From Sipunculus nudus (taxonomy: Eukaryota; Annelida; Sipuncula; Golfingiida; Sipunculidae), in NCBI GenBank assembly GCA_026874595.1, contig CM049320.1:2506501-2570500 (forward strand): a DNA stretch of 64,000 nucleotides, read 5' to 3'. Positions 47,496 through 59,200 of this stretch are shown piece after piece. The translations under genes and the position numbers were made by a program. Below the pieces are notes generated by a model. It was given only the letters and a program-made list of their open reading frames with translations. It searched no databases and was not told where the DNA came from. The stretch's first letter is position 1. Each line of letters begins with the position of its first letter.

Positions 47496-47746
47496 ACCAG
47501 TCATGTGCAGAGTAAAGTCTTCTTAATGTTTATTGTTAAAGCAGCACGGCAACACAAATTATTATTTAATCTATGAAAGACACATCTTTCAAAATTAAAG
47601 AACCTCTGACATATCACTAAAAAATAAAACTGCCCAACAAGGCGAAAGAGGTAGAAAAAAAAATAAATTAAGTTATCATAAATCACTACATTTAATTATA
47701 ATCCATCAATAATTTATAAAGCAATAATAAATAATGCAATCTAACC

Positions 47747-48820
47747 GATATAATAATAATAATAAATAGTATTTATATAGCGCCAATTCTCCGATGGTCG
47801 GACTCACAGCGCTGTTCACACACACACACACACATACCCACATACAATTTCATGGAATCTACTCCCTGTGCCTGACCGAGAAAAAAAAATGATGCATATT
47901 AATTACCAAAAGCTTGCCGAAAAAGATACGTTTTAAATTTACCGACGTGGTCGGTCTTATGCTTCTTAAGAATGAGACGCGCAGCATTATTCTGGACCAT
48001 CTGTAGCCGCAAGATTTGCTCTGCAGGTAACCCAGCAAGAACTGAATTACAGTAATCCAGGCGAGATATTACTGTAGCGCTAATGAGCCGACAACACGCA
48101 TCAATAAAGAGGAAACAAACGCCGGATTGAAGCTATATGGCGGAGCTCGAGAAAAGCCGCACGACATATACTACTAATATAATCATGCATTGATAGATTA
48201 CGATCAATCTTAACACCTAGATACTTCACTGAATTTTGAAAAGGAACAGTGCAGCCCCAGTGCTAATAGACTCACTGTCAGTCATCCTTAGAAGGGGTTT
48301 AGATTCGACAGGCATAATTTCAGTCTTGTAAGTATTCAATTTAAGTTTGTTGCTGGTCATCCATGATAGTATATCCTCAATACAAGCTTGAATGCTTAAC
48401 TGGACAGAGCTTAACTCACCTGGTTGACTACGTTTTGACAGTTCAGTGTCGTCAGCATACTTATGAAAAGAACAATCATGTGCGGATATTATGCGAGATA
48501 GGGGTTGTGAATATAAAGTGAACAATATAGGTCCTAACACGGATCCCTGGGGAACCCCATACAACAAAGTACATGGGTCTGATCTTCTACGGTCGACCAT
48601 AACAGCTTGGGAACGATCGGCGAGATATGAAGTAAACCATGAAAGCGCGGTGCCGTGTATACCAATGGTAATTTCTAGTCTTTTAAGCAAAATGGAATGA
48701 TCAAGCGTGCCAAACGCTGCACTGAGGTCCAACAATGCTAGGAGAGAAACGCGTCTCTTGTCTGCCGCCATCAGCAGACCATCCATGACACTCAGTACGG
48801 CGGTATCTGTGATATCTTTA
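47747..48820 (-). mobile_element. 5'-truncated L2/CR1-like LINE relic
   Basis: On the - strand, 48820 downwards codes reverse-transcriptase motifs: RVSLLALLDLSAAFGTLDHS (motif A with the catalytic D of LDLS kept, second D changed to G), WFTSYLADRSQ, GVPQGSVLGPILFTLY, and HKYADDTEL with the YADD catalytic pair. A stop and frameshift near 48236 separate this from KYLGVKIDRNLSMH; further on come ISRLDYCNSVLAGLP and ARLILKKHKTDHV, then an internal deletion joins directly to GKFKTYLFRQAF. The 3' end TTGGCGCTATATAAATACT runs into (ATT)n, a tail typical of L2-like elements. It is 5'-truncated and dead. Plus-strand frames over it are antisense shadows. Confidence 0.85.
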
Positions 48821-48897
48821 AAGATATCTGCATTCAAAATGCTGAACATGGAGACTAAAGATGCAGACAAGATTACACCAGATGTATAACAATACAA
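48226..48897 (-). pseudogene. Open part of the LINE reverse transcriptase, 223 aa
   Basis: The longest open frame left in the LINE relic. The first 20 or so residues (MYCYTSGVILSASLVS) do not look like reverse transcriptase and are probably flanking sequence. The fragment carries the fingers-palm part but lacks the upstream endonuclease and the C-terminal end. Confidence 0.8.
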
Positions 48898-49565
48898 TTG
48901 ATATAAAAATGTATTATTATTAGATATATAGCAAAACAGAGGCTAGACTGTAGATCTAGACTGTTGTTGAAGACACCAAACGGGATCCTCATGAAACCTT
49001 GCTGTGTAGATCTACACACCAGTTACCCACCCAGTACAAAACTCTACTAATACTTTTCTTTCAACGATTCTATCATAATATTATGATATATAGCTGTAAC
49101 AAGGGACAGGATGCTTTGAAATCATTTTTCAAACATTAATGGTTTGTTCCTTTTTGGTGTTTTCCTAACCTCAAACGATTGACAAAATATATTCACCGGG
49201 TGAGCAATATAACAATCATCTCTTTGGGCCCATCCCAATGTTACCTAACCAACTTTCCGGGACTAGTATGGTGAATATGAAGATTATTGTGAGTATTCCG
49301 ATTACAGAACAGGCTAATTTGATCATTGGGTGATTTCAGGTTGAGACTGTCCATAAAATCAAAGTATTTCTGACCAAAGTACTGCATAATTGATTTTTAT
49401 CAGGCCTCGGACTGAGCTGGACAAACACATATTGAAATTGACCCAAATTTGCCAAAATGTCCACTTTTGCCGAACAGCTGGCCTGACCTAAAACTATCAT
49501 TAACGTTTCAACTAATACAATAATATTAAGATAAGTGTATCCGCCAAAACAAAGTTTTGGACCGG
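48898..49565. other. Gene-poor stretch
   Basis: AT-rich, no recognised gene or repeat. Confidence 0.4.
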
Positions 49566-49588
49566 GTTCCGCCGCCGCCGCCGCCGTA
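49566..49588. repeat. (CCG)n tract
   Basis: Six or seven CCG triplets at the edge of the 49690-50245 repeat block. Confidence 0.85.
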
Positions 49589-49689
49589 TTCGTTTCCGGA
49601 GAAATCCTCTGAGACTACTGGACCGACTTTTCCGAAACTTACACCAGTTATCGGATCACATGTGAACTGGTGCCTAACCATTCGGTGTT

Positions 49690-50245
49690 GACCTCTGACC
49701 TTTCCTCTCTCTTAGTGCGTCCATCTGTGCGTCTGCACAAATGTAGTCCTTTGATAGCTTTATAACATACACAAAAATGGTGGCGCCACCTGCAATCATT
49801 TTCGCACAGCGTCCATCTTTTGGGTTTGGGGTAAAATCACTCATATCTCTGCAGTGGTTTGACTAATTCACCTGAAATTCGGCATGCGTATACATCCTCG
49901 ATAGCTTTCTTGCTTTAATGACAGGTGGCGCCACCTACATTTACGTTCACGCTGCAGAAATCCATGCTTATATCTCCGGACTAGTTTGACGTATCTTCCT
50001 GAAAATATGCATGTGTTTAGATCTCACATAGCTCTTTATCATGGGAGATACCGGTGGCGCCACCTGCAACCATTTTTGCATAGCGTCCATCTGTTCGTTT
50101 GACTTGGGTTAAAATCACTCATATCTCGGCAGTGGTTTGACTAATTCACCTGAAATTCGGCCTGCGTATACATCCTGGATAGCTTTCTTAATTTTATGAC
50201 AGGTGGCGCCACCTACATTCACGTTTACGCTGCAGACATCCATGC
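49690..50245. repeat. Composite tandem repeat with 12-bp palindromes
   Basis: A higher-order unit of about 275 bp occurs twice, each made of two related halves. GGTGGCGCCACC, a perfect palindrome, marks each half at 49779-49790, 49924-49935, 50053-50064 and 50202-50213. Shared words include ATCACTCATATCTC and TTTGACTAATTCACCTGAAA. Confidence 0.85.
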
Positions 50246-52347
50246 TATTATGTAACACATCTAACTCATATTTCTCCTTGCCACTCAATCCATGCCTCAC
50301 TTCACCCGTCCTACTCTGATTTTTGCTGATACACGTAGTCGCTTGTCGACTACCCGTATTCTAGATTAATACGGATAATCTATGCACCTCCACTTGTAAC
50401 CATCTTGAAAATATCCGCTAAGACGAAAATAGATTGAAGGGTTTTTCAGCAATCATCAACAGGTTTCCTCAGTAGCGTCGAAGCTCCTATCAAGATCAGG
50501 GCACAATAAAGTGCAATATATGGTTTATTTGCTATGAGCGTTCTCAGAATTGATAAGAGGGTGTTTTTTTCTGATATAAAACCTTCTCTTCAAGGAAGCA
50601 GTACATAGACCGACTGGTTTATACCAGAATGGATCAAGTGACTTGGAATTTAAAAGCTTACACTATAAGGTACCAGCCTTCCGGTCTTTCATCCTTCTTA
50701 ACATTGGTCCGCCGTAGCGACCGTTGCTTCTGTCAGAATACGCCTCGGGGAAGCTTATAATGTCAAAATACACGGGTTTGTCAAAAGTGCGGCCATTTAA
50801 CCTAGTGGGTATCATTTGGCGTGTTTTAATGTGTTTAACCAGGGCTGACTGTGCAAGGGTAACGCCTTGCTTATTAATAAGAAATTGCCATATTGCTTAT
50901 CACTGTTATATTCAGACAGGAGCCAAATGTTAATGTGACTACCGATGGCTGGTTGAGGAAAAAACCTTCAAGCGAATAACATGGCTATTATCTTAATGGT
51001 CTTTCCCATTATAAAGCCAACTGTTTATACAGTTTAAATCCGTTCTCTGGCTCCATCACTTATATTTGACGGCCTCGCTTCATTTCATATTTACCCTGAT
51101 AGTATGTTTTTAAAAGTAGGAATTCCAAGTTGGATCATATTATCCAATGTTATCATAACTCCCTGTCGAAATAAACTTAAAGACTATAACCGTCATATGT
51201 TTTCCGGTCCAATTTGTAGCAAGAAAGATTTTGTTAAGTAAAATGTGATACAAGATAGATGTTAAACCAGAAACGTCCAGTATGCTTTCAAAACTGCGTG
51301 GTTTCAATTTCGCGGTTACAGGGCAACCGTGAATAAGGCGAATTGAAAGCAATCGCAAATAAGAAGGCAACCACATTATATTGTAGATTTTCAACGTATA
51401 GCCCTTTACATGTAAATGTTAAAAAGCGGCCCCATCGATATATTGGACTCGAACACCTAGAGTCAGTCGCCACCGGTAGGTGTTGCTAATGTGATCCTAA
51501 AGATCTGTTGTCAACACATTGAGGATTGCAGTTTGTTTAAACCAACTCGTCGCTTCTCTTCAGAATGTGTCTGATTGTTACCAGAAAAAAATTAATTCAT
51601 AGTTGTTAAGAGAGACGAACTCGTGATAGTTATCAATGCGACATTTGTTAACAAACCCCCGGCCTGAAATAGAAATTCACAGCAGTGTTTAACTTGCCCC
51701 TTGATCCCTCTCATCTAATACTGTGATTACAGGTACAGTTGCCAACCTTCCACGTATTATGGTGTACGTGGAATAGTTACTTCCAATTTTATAGTATTTA
51801 CAGGGCCTCTATCTTGACCCGGTTCTCATTCTAAATTTATACGAAGCAAACAAGTATCATTGACAGGTAATGTAAACAGGCATTTCATTGGAACAGGAAG
51901 ATATACTCCGTCTTATGGTTACAAAGTACTTAACCTGCGTCACATCAATGCATGTTCTGTGTGTGCTCTGAATGTCAGTTTTTTTATGTGACACACATTC
52001 TATGAGAGGGCGCTTTTGTCTTTATTCTCTCTGAACATGCAATCGAGACACAGCGTGAATTTAACACTCCGGAGCAGCGCGTGAGTACGAGGTAGCTATA
52101 ATATATAGGCCTAATGGTTTGAATATAGCGGTAACTGTAACATTCAGATCACTTAAGCTTTCAGAATATGTATACATGCTGAATGCACATCTGATCTAAT
52201 ATTCAGAAAAAAATAGTTTTAAAAGAACGGATTCTTCACCTGGCCTTTGTTATGCAGATTGACGTGACACTCATCAACATTATATAATCAGCATACCAGG
52301 AGTCGCTAAATTTTTAACGCCTCTAATCACGGCACCATTTTGTACAC

Positions 52348-52394
<47 letters not shown>

Positions 52395-52870
52395 ATATAC
52401 TTGACTCGCTCTTTAGAAAGATTTTAAATATATGGGGGACAACTGATTAAGGGCGCTTTCTCTTTTCAGATGGTGACGTGAAATGAGCAACTCGGGTTAA
52501 TAAGAATACTACGCAAGGGACAATATGAACCACACTGCTCCAAACTGAGAAGCACTGGTCTCTTTGATATGGAGGCATCATAATTCTGTAAGACAAAGAA
52601 AAGTGCCCAACTAATTTTTAAAACCTTTTTTCTCATACAAACATAAATACAAGTAGTTTTTTTATATTTAAATATAAATAACCCAACTCTAAAAGCAGCG
52701 TGATTCAAGCAAAAGTTTTGAACTTTTACTGTAATTCAGCGCCGATTCTGGTCGATGTATTATCACCAAGAAGGAAGCAAATAGAGGTGTTATATTAACA
52801 ACGAAAATAATATAAAAAAAAAGAATGTTTGCCAAAGACCATAATACTTTATAGATTCATATCGGTTGCC
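50246..52870. other. Upstream region of the tandem-CARD gene
   Basis: No exon is recognised. An (AT)n microsatellite is at 52348-52392. No TATA box stands out just before 52871. Confidence 0.4.
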
Positions 52871-53020
52871 ATGGAAACTCGATATATATTCCCTTGGAAC
52901 GACCAGTCACTTGAGCTCATCAGAGATCAGTTGAATGACAGGCGAAGAGATGGCGTGGTAAAGCTGGCATCACTTGCATATCTTGGACTTATTAATATTC
53001 AAACGTTTGACGACATTATG
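52871..53020 (+). CDS. CARD gene exon 1: first half of CARD1
   Basis: 50 codons, phase 0 end before GTGAGG. An upstream in-frame extension has no ATG, so translation starts at 52871 in a strong GCCATGG context. Confidence 0.82.
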
Positions 53021-53207
53021 GTGAGGATTATAAGGAGGGTTATACTAAACATTACAATGAACGTTAACACTCGTATACATGTAAACGGTACAAGTGTATT
53101 CAGCAACTGGTAAAACGAGATCTATAGACTTTGTCAGTATAGGAAAATAATGTAACATCCCATAATGAAGTTATTGTAATAATTCATTTTCCCTTCTTTA
53201 TGTATAT

Positions 53208-53278
<71 letters not shown>

Positions 53279-56200
53279 TAACTCCCTGCATTTTCAAATA
53301 GGAGTCATATTCCGATCCCGCCAGTCAGGTGGCCGCTGTTTTGTCCCATGTAAGAGAAGGATTCAACAAACTGTACACGCTCATCGCCGAGGCTATACAC
53401 CCTCCGGGCCAATGGTCCAAACAATGGCTGGTTGAGTCTGAAAGCGAGCACAGGAAAAGCAGATACAACCAGTGCTCAGGTGGGTGAACGTACATTTGTA
53501 GGATATTGCATCTGCTCTCGTATAAGCCCTACATATACATTGGATTCTTCCAGCGTGAGACACTGTTAAAGAAAAGGAAGGTACGAGATTTAGTAATGTC
53601 CAGAGTGTGACAGGGAGACGGATGAGGTTTAGCGCCTGCGAAACTTATACAAGCCATAGCGACTCTCTGTCATCTTGCAGGTAGACACTCATGAGTGGAC
53701 TTTCAGTAATCATCACTATAGAGCAGCCTTAATAATAATCAGTCTATATTGGACTGCATATAATTGTCATTTTAGTTGACTTAAAATTTAAATTTCCTAT
53801 CGTAGTGGGGCGGGTTAGTCCAAAATACAAGCAGAAAGTTCAAATAGTGATACAAGCATGAAATTTGGCAAGTTTATTCTCAACACCCTCATGAATCAAT
53901 ATCAACCTCTGACCACCAAGGTTTTGGCAGTTTTCCAATATGGCGTGCGTCTAATTTCCAATATGGCCCCCTGAAACGTGGATTTAAAGGTTATGGACCG
54001 ATTCCAAAGAAGGTTTGATAATTTCTTATCCAAGGTATCCTATCAGGAATATTAACAGCATCATATACATTGTTTTCATGAATTAAACATGTGTAAATTC
54101 CAGAGATGGCGGCCATTATATACAAAATGCTGAGAAAGCAATGTACAGCAATACCGGTTGAGAGGGGACACCTGTGGGATATCCCAAAAGTGTCCCTACT
54201 TTACAGGTATCCCTTCATGAGAATGGGACAAATCCGGCTGGGGATAATGATTGTTGTATTGAGATACATTCACCAATTAAAACAAAAGAAACACATAACC
54301 TAAAATATTAAAATAAATATTTATGTTGACATTTAACACAAAAAAATCAAATTCTTTGACATCATTATTAAAAAAGTCTTTGAGCAGTTGCTTAACTTAA
54401 AATACAAAATTAATTAAATGATAGATCTTGAGTATAATTTAATAGAAATAGTAACTATTTACTAAAAAATTTAAAATCATGTTTTTATTCTATAAAATGT
54501 TGTATTTATTTTATTTCCTGAAAAGATAAAGTTTCTGAATGAATAAATAAATAAATATGATAAGTCATCCCGAAAACCTCTGGTTAGGATAAACTTACAT
54601 GATGGGAGAATATTTGGAATAAAGGATAAGGGTATCTTTAATTTTTTTAATTAATTTCAGTTTTTTTATGATTAATTAAATTTATGCTACTCTCTTTCCA
54701 CAGCGCTTTATTTAGATTCCGCTGCTTCTGAAAAGTAAATTCATGTCTGTCAAAAGAGTTGGGTCTCTGAATGACCCTTATGTACAGTTCACGGAAAATA
54801 ATTAAAATCCCCTCACCTCACAACTCAATATTGGAACGAAATCAATTTCTATATGATAATTTTAAACCAGCACTGAAATCATGACCGGATGGCTAAAATT
54901 CAGCAGTGATTTGTCAGATTGACATAGAGACATAGGCCTCACATCAGGCGGACATTCCATACGGCTGAAAAGTTTGGGGTGATCGGGAGCACTGGGTAAT
55001 CTTCGGCAGCTCTTAACAGCTTAGGCAGCTCGCAATCAAATTTGAACTATGCATGGTGGTTTCGTCCGCTGATATCGAGTAAATTAGATTAAATTCAAAC
55101 TCAATATTGGAATGGAAATAATTTTCAGCATGCGAATTTTATCCTATGACTGAGATTATGACCGGATGTCTCAAATTCAGCAATGGTTTTGTCAGATCTA
55201 CATTGCCAAGCCTATGCCTCACATCAGGCGGACACTCAATATGGCGGAAAGCCGAGGTATTAGGGAGCATCCGGGGGTGTTCGGTAGCTGTCACCAGTAG
55301 AACCGCCCGAAATCATATTTGAACTATTACGGAGGTTAAATTATTCCTATTAATCAACATTTTGACATGCAGTCTTTCACAACAATTATCAAATTTTAGC
55401 ATCGAAATAGTGACCAAAGTTTACCGGCGCAAGCCTCTCGTCCGCCATGTTTTTATGACGGAGAGACTGGTCAACCAGTGATAATGCTCATTCGTCGAGT
55501 CAGTCATGTGATATGGAATTTCGAGATTTACATAAGATCCATGAATGAATCCAAATACGTGCCGTTCCGTTCATGGCGTGCAGGTAGCGTCCCGCAGGGC
55601 TGTCCAGCTGGTACACTCGCACAGCGCAACTGGTGCCGCTGATATATCGAACTCGGGTGTCCATTCATGGTAGGATTTTGGGCCAAGCATGACTTTCCCT
55701 GTCCGCGTTTAGCAGGTTTCCGCTCATGATTCCTGTTATCGAAAACCAGCCAGTACAAAAAAAAAGCTCCTTCGACTAGAACGTACTTAATCGTTATATT
55801 AGAACCTTCAGTGATTTGCTAGAAACTTACTTGATGAGAAACTCCTAGCAAAGCTCAGTGCTGGAGGTAGCGTAGCTGAGGATCATAGGTATCATCCATC
55901 CTGTTTAACAGGTGTATACAGCAGAGAAAGAGCCTGGCTAAATTCCGCGAACACTGAAGATGATAACTATATATAGCAGAGACATGAGGCGTGTGCCCAT
56001 ACCTTTGTAGAGCTTCTGATGTACATACGGGAAAACCAGCTGTTTACAGATGTATATTGTTATTTCAAAATGGTTCAACTTTATGATTTCTACAGAAAGC
56101 GGCTTTAACAGTTTGGAGTTGATCCATTCTTTGTTAACTTTGCTCGGTTGAAAGAACAAATACTCGCTTGCTTCCAGAACGTGAGGCTTTCAGAAAGGCA

Positions 56201-59200
56201 AGATGAATATGCCTTACCTATACAAGAAGGGTAGGAGAACCCTTTGTTACAGCATGTGCCTCCAATGATGCTTCGATTGTGTCAAAGACAAATATTGTGC
56301 GGCAACAGATGCTTGAACATGAGAAAGAATTTTGATGATGCCCTGTCAGAAAGGTCTTCAAAAGAATCTGCTCCACCAGGTTTACTGGAGTTCGTCAGTT
56401 TGCTGCAGAGTGGTGGGGACAAAAAGTCACACCTGGAAAATGGAAACCATCTGTTGATGTGGCATTGGCACAACTCCTGCACTTAAACTGCAGGAAAAAT
56501 CCATCCAGCTCAACATTTACAAGACATTTTAAGTCAAGAGAACCGCAGTTACCAATTTACGTTGGGCTCCTTGTGTAGACTAAGACGAGAAAGCTCAAAC
56601 TGATTGACATTCTACACCAGTATGCTATCAGTATCAGCTATGATAGGGTTCTTGAACTGTCAAAAGAGTTAGATGAGACAGCTGTTGCGAAAGCAACAGA
56701 AGAAGGAGTAGTTTGTCCTACTGTATTGAGAAAAGGGCTGTTTACAACATGTGCTGTGGCAACTTGGATCATAACACAAGTACCACAACTGCTCAGACAT
56801 CGTTTCATGGACCAGGTTTATATGTATTTCACCATCCTAGCAGGGACAACAAAGGTGAGGTAAGAACTCTGGCCCAAACTATTAGAAGTAGAAGTCCATA
56901 AAGGTACCTCATCTTCCCGAGTATGAAACAAATGTGCCACCTGCCTATTTCAAGCAGGGTAACCCTACCGAAACCTCCAATAAAGGCGCAGGGCACCAAC
57001 CAGTTGTGCTGACCAAACGTATATGAGTGGCTTGAAAAAGTGTGTCAAACAACAGTGACATTGAGGGGAGAGTGTCATGGCAGCGCACCATGCTCCCAAT
57101 GGGCGACAGCCACACAATGAAGTTAGTCTTTCATCAAAGCTGTGTCTTTTCAAAGAGTCGGCCAGTTCGGTGGCAGTAATGAAACATGCTATGGATATTG
57201 CCAATTCAACAACATTTTTTCTTACTTCAAGTCAGTCTCCAGTTTTTGCTGCTGATCAAACATTATTTGCTATTTGCAAGCAAATACAATGAGAGCATTG
57301 TTTGAGGGCAGCATATCAAGCAGGGCATATATGGAACCAATATCGTATAAGCTTTCGTATGGCTTTCGTTTTGGACAAATATGCCAACATAAGCCAAATC
57401 TGCCATGAATTGAATAGTTGCGGATCCCAGAAAGAATGTAGGGACAGATGCTACAAGTTCGGACTTACATGCATAGCTCATTGTAGCTGCCTTGCGAGAA
57501 TGAATATGCTGTTGAAATGTAATATTCATACAATAAGGATGGCGCTTCCTTGGCCCCTTACTTTCATGTTTTTCAAAGGAATGGACGGGTGGCAACACTA
57601 ATTATTAGAACACATAGACGTGGCCCATACTCTTGTGTGCTGGGGATATACCTGAGTATGACTTAAGATATATCGGTCATTGTTGTTGCGATTACTTTCA
57701 CAACTACTGACCCTGGCATTTATCGTAAATTGGTTATTGTAAAGGGTTACTTAGCTTTTGTTGCAAGGCTGTATGATTAAGCTGATTTCTCTCATTTTAG
57801 ATCTTGATGAGTTACTATCAGAAAGAAGGAAGAGAGCTTTGATATGTCTCCGTCCGGAACTGATGGAGGTAATCGATATTGATGAGAAAAAATCGATGCT
57901 TTGGGACAGACTTGTTTCCAAAAATGTCATTGATCAAAAGCAATGTGAGGCCATTAAGGTATGGTTCATAAGGAGCTGCATGGTATAGTTAAATCATTGT
58001 GATTCTGATAATTAGATAGCATGCAAAGTATATATTATTCACGAACTCTACAAACGTGTAGGATATTTAAGTTCTATAACTTAAAGCTTCACTGGTAGTA
58101 CGTTGGTATAAATCGCTACCAAACATTTCTGTTTCCATCAAAGTGCCATGTGGTACAGTCTTTTGACACATTCCACCAATAACATTTTTGGAAAATGTAA
58201 ACAATAGAAAGAGACTCAAACCCATAGACAAAAAGAAGCTAAGTCAAACACACTTCATAATGTTTAGTTGGGCAGCCTCATTTGTTTTGTTTTTAGTTCT
58301 TGAACCACAAAGAGAGCTATACTACCTGATTGATATATTAATGAGTAAGTCGAGAGGTCTGTCATATTGTTCATATTGAAACGTGGTTATTGCAGAAAAC
58401 ACAGCCTGTTCCCTTCAGACAGGTAGCCGAACTTCTTGATCATATAAGTCGAGGAACAAACCGGCGTTATAATAATTTCCTGCTAGGCCTAGCAGAAAAT
58501 AACCAAGGTCATGTGGCGAAACTGATCGAAAAGAAAGAGAATGAATTAGATCCAGAATGTGACACAGGTATACTGTTTATAATGTAAAACCAAAAGCAGT
58601 ATTCTGAACTCCTGAAAAAATAGAAATATAACTTTCAACATACATATATATATTGAAATGTAGAACTTTGTTTTTATTAGGTATAGATTGATGTAAAATA
58701 TAAATACTCTGCATCAATCGTAAACTTTGTTTAGTTGACCATGGAGTTTAACATTGTAGGTCCATTAAGTGTAGGTTCAAGTTTTGTATGGATTTTTCTT
58801 TAACGTGAACCTAAATGTTGGAAACGAGAGAGGTATTTATGTTCTGCTTGTTGGACTTAAGAACAACAAATTATCTGCAGAAGGACAGGCACAAGAATGC
58901 ATACCTGGTGAGTTTGGCGGAGAATCCGGGGCCGGTGTCCAGAATGTCAATTCAACAGTGTTAGCCACTGATAAAGGTAAGATCTGTTCTTGAAGAATAC
59001 GGAGTGTGCTATGATTCCTAGTAGCATTTCCAGCTTAAAGTCAACGTTTAGATGTATTTCTTGTTTCTACCCTAAAATATTACATATTGCGATCTTACGT
59101 ATGAGAAAATCACATATAGTTTTAGTGGAGGAAGCGGATAGGGATGGCAAACAATACTCTATGCCTTTGATCGAGGTTAAATTTACATTATCTCTTGTTT

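Larger units (their letters stand above)
45413..47746. other. Gene-poor stretch with local duplications
   Basis: Holds two tandem or near-tandem duplications listed separately (46268-46635 and 47410-47495). No exon recognised. Confidence 0.5.
53480..57800. other. Intron 2 of the CARD gene, 4.3 kb of inserted repeats
   Basis: Contains ATATGGCG/ATATGGCC words near 53940-53970, a roughly 275-bp tandem duplication at 54826-55345, and a decayed repeat-family ORF at 56244-57292. No phase-compatible exon was seen between exons 2 and 3, and exon 2 (phase 1 end) joins exon 3 directly. Confidence 0.6.

Noticed and set aside
48491-48889. Plus-strand frames over the LINE
   Set aside because: Antisense of the reverse-transcriptase coding sequence.
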